The position numbers were made by a program, and so were the translations under genes. Shown piece after piece: positions 1 to 5,595 of a stretch of DNA of 9,732 nucleotides; position 1 is the stretch's first letter; every line of letters begins with the position of its first letter. The stretch covers positions 1 to 9,732 of the forward strand of contig BTQP01000066.1 in NCBI GenBank assembly GCA_036985935.1, written 5' to 3'. Source of the DNA: JAMBLL01 sp036985935. GTDB lineage: Bacteria > Actinomycetota > Acidimicrobiia > Spongiisociales > UBA5794. The notes beneath the pieces were generated by a model. That model made no database searches. It was not told the DNA's origin and saw only the letters and a list, made by a program, of their open reading frames with translations.

Positions 1-121
1 GCCAGGAGGCCGAAGATGGCGGCCAGGAGGCCGAAGATGGCGGCCAGGAGGCCGAAGATGGCGGCCAGGAGGCCGAAGATGGCGGCCAGGAGGCCGAAGA
101 TGGCGGCCAGGAGGCCGAAGA
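1..121 (+). repeat. 21-bp perfect tandem repeat, 5 full copies plus a 16-bp partial copy
   Basis: Five identical 21-bp units begin at 1, 22, 43, 64 and 85. A sixth, starting at 106, matches for 16 bases and then diverges. The array may extend upstream of the window. A unit length of seven codons keeps all three forward frames open: one reads QEAEDGG, one RRPKMAA and one PGGRRWR. Copies are identical even at third codon positions, which points to recent expansion or ongoing homogenisation by slippage. Every unit contains AGGAGG followed, after six bases, by ATG. Confidence 0.97.
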
Positions 122-155
122 AGACAACGAAGTGGCTGCTGATCGCAGCGAGTGA
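3..155 (+). CDS. C-terminal tail of an upstream protein (possibly NusA), acidic heptapeptide repeats
   Basis: Only the last 50 codons are in the window. The frame reads (QEAEDGG) about five times, then QEAEEDNEVAADRSE and TGA at 153-155, leaving 30 bp before infB. No folded domain is visible, so identity rests on position. The gene upstream of infB in bacteria is usually nusA, or ylxR in many Gram-positives and actinobacteria. Acidic C-terminal tails are known for some NusA proteins, whereas YlxR is small and basic, so NusA fits this frame better. The certain rbfA tail downstream uses the same type of acidic heptapeptide in the same codon register, which favours this frame. The competing frame ending at 183 is not excluded. 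Confidence 0.5.
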   Translation, partial: QEAEDGGQEAEDGGQEAEDGGQEAEDGGQEAEDGGQEAEEDNEVAADRSE

Positions 156-185
156 TCGAGCGGGAAAGACCGCGCGGAGGTAACG

Positions 186-2273
186 GTGGCGAAGGTACGC
201 GTATATGAACTGGCGAGAGAGCTCGGGCAGGAGTCCAAAGATGTGCTCGAACGCGCCCGCGATCTCGGCATCGAAGTCAAAACAGCATCATCGGGGCTTG
301 ACGAGGACGCCGTCGCACTCGTGCGGATGTCATTCGAGCCTGAAACGGAGACGACTGTAGAAACGGTCGACGGCGCGGAAGAAGCTGACAGCGACGCGGC
401 CGACAGCCGACAGCCGACAGCCGACACCGAAGACGACGAGGCAGATGGCGGAGAGCCTTCAGCTGATGGCGAAGACGGCCCGGCCGACGGCGAAGAAGAT
501 GAAGATCGTGTACTTCTGGTCGAACCGGGTATCACGGTGCATGACCTCGCCAGGTTGATCAAGATCAGAACCGCAGAGATCGTCAAGACGTTGATGTTCA
601 TGGGTGAAATGGTCCCGGGCGGTGGAGAGATCCCTGTCGCTGCTATCGAACCTCTCGGACGCGAGCTTGGCTGGGAGATCCTCGTTGCCGAGTCGGACGA
701 AGAGGAGGAGGACGAGGGTCGTCAGCGGCACATCATCGAGTACGAAGACGATCCTGCATCCCTCGTCGCCCGACCAGCGGTCGTCACTGTGATGGGTCAC
801 GTCGACCACGGGAAAACGCAACTGCTCGACACCATCCGAGACGCAAACGTTATCGAGGGAGAAGCAGGGCGTATCACGCAGCACATCGGTGCCTACCAGG
901 TCACCACCGACAGTGGCAAGATCACGTTCATCGACACCCCCGGGCATGAAGCGTTCACCGCGTTGCGTGCCCGCGGCGCCGAGATTACGGACATAGTGAT
1001 CATCGTCGTCGCGGCTGATGACTCAGTGATGCCCCAGACTGCCGAGGCCATAAGTCACGCAAAGGCTGCCGAAGTGCCGATCATCGTGGCTATCAACAAG
1101 ATGGACCTCGACGCCGCCGATCCGCATGCGGTCCGTGCAGCCCTGACACAGCACGAGATCGTCGTCGAGGAGCTAGGCGGTGACGTTCCTGCCATCGAAA
1201 TTTCAGCGCTCAAGGGCACGAACATCGACGAGTTACTCGAGATGATTTCCCTTGTTTCAGAGGTCGAGGAGTTGACCGCGAACCCGAAGGCACCGGCCGT
1301 TGGAACCGTGATCGAAGCTCAGCTCGAGGTCGGCCGTGGTCCTGTTGCCACAGTGATTGTCCAGCGCGGCACACTCAAGAAGGGTGATGCGATCGTCGCT
1401 GGCCCCGTTCCCGGCCGCGTTCGCGCGCTGTTCAACGACGCGGGTGAGGGAATCACCGAGGCCGGGCCATCGGCACCTGTTCTTGTCATGGGTTGGGACG
1501 AGATCCCGACCGCTGGTGACATGTTCGAAGTCGCTAAGAACGAACGTACGGCTCGCAAGATGGCCCAGTCGAAGGTCGACGAGATTCGAGCGCTCGAGTT
1601 GACGATCCCGACCGCTACGGACCGTCTTGGTCAATTGATCGAGCAACTCAGGACGCAAGAGCATTCGGAGCTGCGCCTCGTCATCAAGACAGACACGCAC
1701 GGGTCGTTAGAGGCGATACGCGAGTCTGTTGGCAAGATCATCAGGGAGGACGGGTTCGTCACGATCGTTCACGCGGGTGTGGGTGGGATAACCACGAACG
1801 ACGTATCCCTCGCCGAAGCCTCGGGTGCGATCATCTATGGGTTCAACTCCAGGCCCGACGCATCCGCTCGAGCGACGGCAAAGACGGCAGCCATCGATAT
1901 TCGGACCTTCTCGATCATCTACGAATTGCTCGACGACGTAGAGTCGCTTCTCGTCGGTGAACTATCGCCTGAAGAGATCGAGAACTTCCTGGGAGTGGCC
2001 GAGGTTCGGCAAGTGTTCCGTGCTCCTCGCCTCGGACTCGTCGCTGGATCGTACGTCACGGAAGGCTCTATCAACCGAAACGCGCGTGCCCGTCTCGTGC
2101 GAGATGGCGTGGTCGTGTACGACGGGTCGATCGTGTCTCTGCGCCGGTTCAAGGACGATGTGGCTACCGTTGCCACCGGCTTCGAATGCGGAATCGGCCT
2201 TGCCAAGTTCAAGGACATCAAAGAGGGCGATACGATCGAGTCCTACGAGGTCAACGAGATCGCTCGCACCTGA
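186..2273 (+). CDS. infB: Translation initiation factor IF-2
   Basis: GTPase that places initiator fMet-tRNA on the 30S subunit and promotes 50S joining. The 695-residue product begins with an IF2_N module (about 1-50, MAKVRVYELARELG). An acidic low-complexity linker (51-108) and a second IF2_N-like module (about 109-167) follow. The G domain has G1 GHVDHGKT (204-211), G2 AGRITQHIG (227-235), G3 DTPGH (250-254), G4 NKMD (304-307) and G5 SAL (340-342). Beta-barrel domain II, domain III and the fMet-tRNA-binding C-terminal domain (GFECGIGL at 665-672) are intact. G2 has Arg229 where the usual text is GGIT. The start is GTG with GGAGG at 176-180, five bases upstream. The length is short for an actinobacterial IF2 because the linker is brief. 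No frameshift is seen. Confidence 0.98.
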   Translation: MAKVRVYELARELGQESKDVLERARDLGIEVKTASSGLDEDAVALVRMSFEPETETTVETVDGAEEADSDAADSRQPTADTEDDEADGGEPSADGEDGPADGEEDEDRVLLVEPGITVHDLARLIKIRTAEIVKTLMFMGEMVPGGGEIPVAAIEPLGRELGWEILVAESDEEEEDEGRQRHIIEYEDDPASLVARPAVVTVMGHVDHGKTQLLDTIRDANVIEGEAGRITQHIGAYQVTTDSGKITFIDTPGHEAFTALRARGAEITDIVIIVVAADDSVMPQTAEAISHAKAAEVPIIVAINKMDLDAADPHAVRAALTQHEIVVEELGGDVPAIEISALKGTNIDELLEMISLVSEVEELTANPKAPAVGTVIEAQLEVGRGPVATVIVQRGTLKKGDAIVAGPVPGRVRALFNDAGEGITEAGPSAPVLVMGWDEIPTAGDMFEVAKNERTARKMAQSKVDEIRALELTIPTATDRLGQLIEQLRTQEHSELRLVIKTDTHGSLEAIRESVGKIIREDGFVTIVHAGVGGITTNDVSLAEASGAIIYGFNSRPDASARATAKTAAIDIRTFSIIYELLDDVESLLVGELSPEEIENFLGVAEVRQVFRAPRLGLVAGSYVTEGSINRNARARLVRDGVVVYDGSIVSLRRFKDDVATVATGFECGIGLAKFKDIKEGDTIESYEVNEIART
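400..427 (+). repeat. 7-bp tandem repeat inside the infB linker
   Basis: The heptamer CCGACAG occurs three times exactly (400-406, 407-413, 414-420), followed by a fourth copy with one change (421-427). It is read in successive frames as residues about 72-81, DSRQPTADT. Gain or loss of one or two units would shift the infB frame before the G domain; a change of three units (21 bp) would be neutral. The surrounding linker is disordered and acidic, so in-frame length change is probably tolerated. Confidence 0.9.
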
Positions 2274-2291
2274 TCGATACGTCGTATCGAT
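2273..2291 (+). repeat. Perfect inverted repeat in the infB-rbfA gap
   Basis: ATCGATAC (2273-2280) and GTATCGAT (2284-2291) form an 8-bp stem with a three-base loop, starting at the last base of the infB stop codon. No T-run follows, so it is not a classical intrinsic terminator. It could be an RNA processing or stabilising hairpin, or a protein-binding palindrome, between two genes that are probably cotranscribed. Confidence 0.6.
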
Positions 2292-2311
2292 GCTGAAGAC
2301 GGGATGACCCA

Positions 2312-2728
2312 ATGACACGGCAAAAGAACTCCCGCATGCGGAAGGTGAACGAGCTCGTTCGCGAGGTCATCGCCGAGGCCGTGCTCGACCTCAAGGACCC
2401 TCGAATCGGTTTCCTGACTATCACCGGAGCGGAGACGAGCCCCGACCTGAGGCACGCGGTCATCTTCTACTCCGTCCTTGGTTCCGAAGAAGAGAAACAG
2501 GAAACGGCTGAAGCGCTTCGTCGATCCGCCTCGAGGTTGCAGGCGGTGATTGGATCTGAGACGCGTCTTCGGTACACACCGGTCCTTGAATTTCGGGTCG
2601 ACCCAGCGATCGATGAAGGCATTCGGATCTCACAGATTCTCAGCGACATGAGCGAAAATGAGGAAGAAGAGGTCGAAGTTGGCGACCAAGAGGTCGAAGT
2701 TGCCGATAGGGAGATCGAAAGTGCTTGA
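2312..2728 (+). CDS. rbfA: 30S ribosome-binding factor A
   Basis: Single KH-like-domain protein that binds immature 30S particles and helps mature the 16S rRNA 5' region. Of 138 residues, the first ~112 carry the family signature: basic helix MTRQKNSRMRKVNELVREVI, LKDPRIGFLTIT, then the SPDLRHAVIFYSVLG strand region and LRYTPVLEFRVD near 90-101. The last ~20 residues are an acidic heptapeptide repeat (EEVEVGD, QEVEVAD, REIESA) beyond the conserved domain. ATG 2312 is chosen because it gives the usual N-terminus. Only a weak GGGA lies upstream, at 2301-2304, so expression may depend on infB translation. The stop overlaps the next gene by 8 bp. Confidence 0.96.
   Translation: MTRQKNSRMRKVNELVREVIAEAVLDLKDPRIGFLTITGAETSPDLRHAVIFYSVLGSEEEKQETAEALRRSASRLQAVIGSETRLRYTPVLEFRVDPAIDEGIRISQILSDMSENEEEEVEVGDQEVEVADREIESA
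2666..2728 (+). repeat. Degenerate three-copy 21-bp repeat forming the rbfA tail and the start of the next gene
   Basis: Three units (2666-2686, 2687-2707, 2708-2728) encode EEVEVGD, QEVEVAD and REIESA-stop. Units 1 and 2 differ at a few bases; unit 3 is more diverged. Units 1 and 2 match the 21-bp unit at 1-121 at 16 and 15 of 21 positions in the same codon phase. In the +1 frame the three units read KRSKLAT, KRSKLPI and GRSKVLD, resembling the RRPKMAA frame of the first array. In each unit an SD-like purine stretch precedes a start-type triplet in identical register: TTG 2679, TTG 2700, GTG 2721. Confidence 0.8.
2708..2723 (+). promoter_or_regulatory. RBS and start codon that fix the nanoRNase gene start
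   Basis: AGGGAG (2708-2713) lies seven bases before GTG 2721, all inside the rbfA coding tail. This is stronger than anything upstream of the ATG at 2658, which would add a 21-residue Lys/Arg/Ser extension made of rbfA repeat sequence read out of frame. The conserved domain begins soon after GTG 2721. Confidence 0.75.
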
Positions 2729-3686
2729 CCGCTCCGAATCTCTCTCGCAGATCGTCGCGGTGCTCAGCGACGCGAAATCGATCGGTGTCGTTGGTCATGT
2801 CGGACCCGACGGCGACGCCCTCGGATCGATGATCGGACTATCTATTGCTGCGCGTGCCGCCGGAATCGAAGCGTGCGCATCGTTCGCGGAACCTTTTGTC
2901 GTTCCGGAAGAGATGTCATTCCTGGACACATCGACACTCGTGGCGCCATCGGCGTTCCCGAACGATCTGGACGTTGCAGTGGTAGTCGACACCTCTGTCC
3001 CCGAACGTGTCGGTTCGATGGTCGGTGCCCTGAACAAAGCGAAACGTCTCGTAGTCATCGACCACCACATCTCCGATGGTGCGTGGGGCGAACATCTGCT
3101 CATCGATCGTTCCGCGGCAGCGACAACCGAACTGGTGTACGAACTCATCCGCGAGCTTGGTTGGAAGTTGACCGAGTCGGTCGCAACGGCTCTCTACACG
3201 GGGATCGTCACAGACACCGGCCGATTCCAATACTCCTCGACCTCGTCGAGAACCCATGAGATCGCTGCGGACCTCATTCGGCACGGAGTGAAACCAGACA
3301 TCGTCGGTCAGAAGCTATTCGAAGAGGCGTCGTTTGGGTACTATCACGTGATTTCGGCCGTGGTTGGACGGGCGGTACTCGACGAGAAGCGTGAATTCGT
3401 ATGGTCGGTGCTTACTCCCCAGGACCTGGAAACCGCTGGGATCAAGTCGCACGAGACAGACGGATTGATCGACCTGGTGAGGATGGCGAGGGGTACCGAA
3501 GTTGCGTGCCTCCTGAAGGTCAAAAAGCCCGGGTTGGTCAAGGGGAGCCTGCGATCTCGTGGCAAGGTCGATGTGGCCGCTCTGGCATCGAACTTCGGAG
3601 GTGGCGGTCATCACAATGCCGCCGGTTTCACGTCCTCTGAAGAACCCGAAACGATCATCGCGAAGATCTCGGCACAGCTGTCGTGA
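2721..3686 (+). CDS. nrnA: DHH/DHHA1 family phosphoesterase: nanoRNase / pAp phosphatase
   Basis: Manganese-dependent phosphoesterase expected to degrade 2-5-nt RNA oligomers and 3'-phosphoadenosine 5'-phosphate. Actinobacterial relatives such as Mycobacterium CnpB also hydrolyse cyclic dinucleotides. With GTG 2721 it has 321 residues, normal for the family. The DHH domain shows GHVGPDGDALGS (25-36), VVVDTS with Asp90, IDHH (113-116) and TDTGRFQ (164-170). The DHHA1 substrate-binding domain ends with GGGGHHNAAG (293-302). All metal-binding motifs look intact. The gene overlaps rbfA by 8 bp and truB by 4 bp (GTGA), so it is translationally coupled on both sides. Exact substrate preference cannot be read from sequence. 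A longer form starting at TTG 2679, TTG 2700 or ATG 2658 is possible. Confidence 0.9.
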   Translation: MLDRSESLSQIVAVLSDAKSIGVVGHVGPDGDALGSMIGLSIAARAAGIEACASFAEPFVVPEEMSFLDTSTLVAPSAFPNDLDVAVVVDTSVPERVGSMVGALNKAKRLVVIDHHISDGAWGEHLLIDRSAAATTELVYELIRELGWKLTESVATALYTGIVTDTGRFQYSSTSSRTHEIAADLIRHGVKPDIVGQKLFEEASFGYYHVISAVVGRAVLDEKREFVWSVLTPQDLETAGIKSHETDGLIDLVRMARGTEVACLLKVKKPGLVKGSLRSRGKVDVAALASNFGGGGHHNAAGFTSSEEPETIIAKISAQLS

Positions 3687-4585
3687 AGGTCGAGCCGTCT
3701 GCCGGGTTCTTGCTCGTCGACAAACCCAGGGGCTGGACGTCGCACGATGTGGTGGCAAAGATCCGAAAGCAGATCGGTGGCAAGGTCGGGCATGCGGGAA
3801 CTCTCGATCCGATGGCGACGGGTCTGCTCGTCCTCGGAATCGGAGGCGCCACCCGTCTCCTACGGTTCGTCCAGGGTGCACAGAAGGAGTACATAGCGAC
3901 GGCCCAGTTTGGCGTCGCAACGGACTCGCTGGACGCCGACGGTGCGATCCTGTCACGCGAGCCGCTCCCGGTGACGGGCGACCAAGTCGTCGAGGTGATG
4001 AAGAGATTCACTGGCGAGATAATGCAAGTGCCGCCGATGGTCTCGGCCCGTAGGGTCGAGGGCAAGCGTCTGTACGAGCTCGCACGTGAGGGCAAGGTCG
4101 TTGAGCGCGAGGCACGTGCAGTTACGATCTACCGGCTAGAACTGATCGACATTGCGCCGTCTGACTATCCCGAGGTCACGTTTCGCGCGGTGTGTTCGAC
4201 CGGAACATACATTCGCACGCTCGCCGACGACCTCGGCCGGGCTTCCGGTGGGCGAGCCCACCTATCCGCGTTGCGACGAGTGAGAAACGGCCCGATGCAT
4301 GTCAACGATGCCCTCACCGTCGACGGCGTTGTCAGCATCGCTCGAGACGGTGAACTGGGTTCGATCGTATTGCCACCCGAGCATGTGTTGAGCGGTTACC
4401 CGGAGGTACGAGTCGATGATGCAATGGCGTTCCGGGTCCGGAATGGCCGCGATCTTCCCGATCAGATGGCCCCGGACGACGCTGTGCTCGACACTGTGTT
4501 GCGGATTGGCGATAGAGACGGCAATCTGCTCGCTATGTACAAGAAGCAACAGCAGGGACTCGTCGCAGAAGTGGTGCTGCATTGA
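3683..4585 (+). CDS. truB: tRNA pseudouridine-55 synthase
   Basis: Isomerises U55 to pseudouridine in the T-loop of tRNAs. The 300-residue protein has LLVDKPRGWTSHDVV (10-24) and the catalytic loop GHAGTLDPMATGLL (36-49) with nucleophile Asp42. KEY (68-70), the PPMVSARRVEGKRLYELAREG block (117-137) and STGTYIRTLADDLG (172-185) follow, then a C-terminal RNA-binding extension ending LAMYKKQQQGLVAEVVLH. The start GTG overlaps the preceding TGA as GTGA. No good SD is visible, so it probably depends on re-initiation by ribosomes finishing the upstream gene. Length and motifs are those of a complete, active enzyme. Confidence 0.97.
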   Translation: MKVEPSAGFLLVDKPRGWTSHDVVAKIRKQIGGKVGHAGTLDPMATGLLVLGIGGATRLLRFVQGAQKEYIATAQFGVATDSLDADGAILSREPLPVTGDQVVEVMKRFTGEIMQVPPMVSARRVEGKRLYELAREGKVVEREARAVTIYRLELIDIAPSDYPEVTFRAVCSTGTYIRTLADDLGRASGGRAHLSALRRVRNGPMHVNDALTVDGVVSIARDGELGSIVLPPEHVLSGYPEVRVDDAMAFRVRNGRDLPDQMAPDDAVLDTVLRIGDRDGNLLAMYKKQQQGLVAEVVLH

Positions 4586-5508
4586 AGGTGTTCAACGGTA
4601 GACCCGAATCGTGGAATCCCGATGACGAACCGCACGCGGTTGCGATCGGAGTATTTGATGGCGCACATCGCGGCCATCGGGCGGTGTTCCAGTCGTTGTC
4701 CGAGGCGGGTGGCGATCTGCCGACAGTGGCCCTCACGTTCGGCACCCATCCCGATGCGGTGGTTTCGGGGGACCCGGGCCCACCAGCTCTGGCGTCCCTA
4801 GACAGACGACTCGATCAGTTCGCATCCGAAGGCTTCGATGCTGTCGCGGTTATTGACTTCACACACGAAGTTCGCAACATGTCGCCAGTGCAGTTCGTCG
4901 ATGCCTACCTCATAGACGGCCTCAACGCAAAGGTCGTAGCTGTCGGCGCAGGGTTCTGCTTCGGGTTCGGTGCTGAGGGGACGGTCGACACGTTGCGAAT
5001 ACTCGGCCAAAGCAGAGGGTTCTCGGTGATAGAAACGCCGATCGTCGACCTGTATGGAACGGAAGTTCGCTCCTCCGCGATTCGAGCTGCCATCGCGTCT
5101 GGAGCTGTTGAGTTGGCAGCACGGCTGTTAGGCAGACCCTTCTCGATCGATGGCACAGTCGTGCCTGGAGATGCGAGGGGCAAGACGATCGGTTTCCCGA
5201 CCGCGAATATCACGATGCCTGAAGGCCTTGTACGCCCAGCAAGCGGTGTCTACGCCGTGTTCTGCACGGTCGATTCAGTCGAGTACAACGCCGTTTGCAA
5301 CGTTGGTACCCGCCCGACGTTCGGTGGAGGACCGGAAACGATCGAGGTTCACCTGCTCGACGTCGAAGTGGACCTGTACGACAAAGAGATGCGGGTGGCG
5401 TTCATCGACCGGATTCGGAATGAACAGCATTTCGCATCCGTCGATGCGTTGGTGGCACAGATCAAGGCCGACATCGAACAGGCCAGGATCGTTCTCGCCG
5501 TCGGCTGA
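4582..5508 (+). CDS. ribF: Bifunctional riboflavin kinase / FMN adenylyltransferase
   Basis: Makes FMN from riboflavin and then FAD. The 308-residue protein has an N-terminal nucleotidyltransferase domain with GVFDGAHRGH (23-32), FTHEVRNMSPVQFV (93-106), VGAGFCFGFGAEGT (121-134) and RSSAIR (163-168). The C-terminal flavokinase domain has GDARGKTIGFPTAN (196-209), NVGTRPTF (240-247) and Glu255 in EVHLLD. The usual SSTxIR motif reads SSAIR here (Ala166), and the FRFG-like motif reads FCFG. These are modest departures in the adenylyltransferase half; the kinase half is canonical. The start is TTG overlapping the truB stop as TTGA, with GAAGTGG at 4567-4573 as a possible SD. GTG 4588, two codons in, is an alternative start. 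Confidence 0.95.
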   Translation: MKVFNGRPESWNPDDEPHAVAIGVFDGAHRGHRAVFQSLSEAGGDLPTVALTFGTHPDAVVSGDPGPPALASLDRRLDQFASEGFDAVAVIDFTHEVRNMSPVQFVDAYLIDGLNAKVVAVGAGFCFGFGAEGTVDTLRILGQSRGFSVIETPIVDLYGTEVRSSAIRAAIASGAVELAARLLGRPFSIDGTVVPGDARGKTIGFPTANITMPEGLVRPASGVYAVFCTVDSVEYNAVCNVGTRPTFGGGPETIEVHLLDVEVDLYDKEMRVAFIDRIRNEQHFASVDALVAQIKADIEQARIVLAVG

Positions 5509-5530
5509 ACATCCCGCGCCTACAGCACCC

Positions 5531-5560
5531 TTGACGGGGTAGTGACAACTCGGGCATTCT
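5531..5560 (+). promoter_or_regulatory. Candidate promoter for the hydrolase gene
   Basis: TTGACG (5531-5536) and CATTCT (5555-5560) are separated by 18 bases. The -35 matches consensus at five of six positions; the -10 keeps the important second A and final T. Transcription would start near 5567, about 30 bases before ATG 5596 and after the GTG at 5542, which supports the ATG start. The match is by eye only. Confidence 0.35.
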
Positions 5561-5595
5561 GTGACTGTCCCGCGCTTCCCGGAGAGGAAGCCGAG

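Larger units (their letters stand above)
1..183 (+). other. Overlapping alternative frame: basic (MAARRPK)n open frame ending at the infB RBS
   Basis: A second open frame enters from the window edge, reads (MAARRPK) five times and then KTTKWLLIAASDRAGKTARR. It stops at TAA 181-183, two bases before the infB GTG. Each repeat offers AGGAGG, six bases, then ATG (ATGs at 16, 37, 58, 79 and 100), so translation could start inside the array. From the last ATG the peptide would be 27 residues. It could be a small leader ORF coupled to infB, the end of a basic YlxR-like protein, or no gene at all. Its tight spacing to infB is in its favour; the absence of any recognisable domain is against. Confidence 0.3.

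Noticed and set aside
1..121. CRISPR array
   Set aside because: The units are contiguous 21-bp repeats with no spacers and lie in a coding tail.
2658..2720. Upstream ATG extending the DHH phosphoesterase by 21 residues
   Set aside because: The extension is the rbfA tail repeat read out of frame, and the SD AGGGAG is positioned for GTG 2721. It is kept only as a possible alternative start.
3315..3956. 213-codon - strand open frame across the nrnA-truB junction
   Set aside because: It is antisense to two well-supported genes and shows no domain or RBS; it is a composition artefact.
5509..5530. Terminator after ribF
   Set aside because: Only a very short, loosely spaced complementarity (GCTG/CAGC) and no T-run; not supportable.
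5542..5595. GTG start 18 codons upstream in the hydrolase gene
   Set aside because: It lies between the candidate -35 and -10, has no SD, and would place an acidic segment before the hydrophobic N-terminus. ATG 5596 has a good SD.
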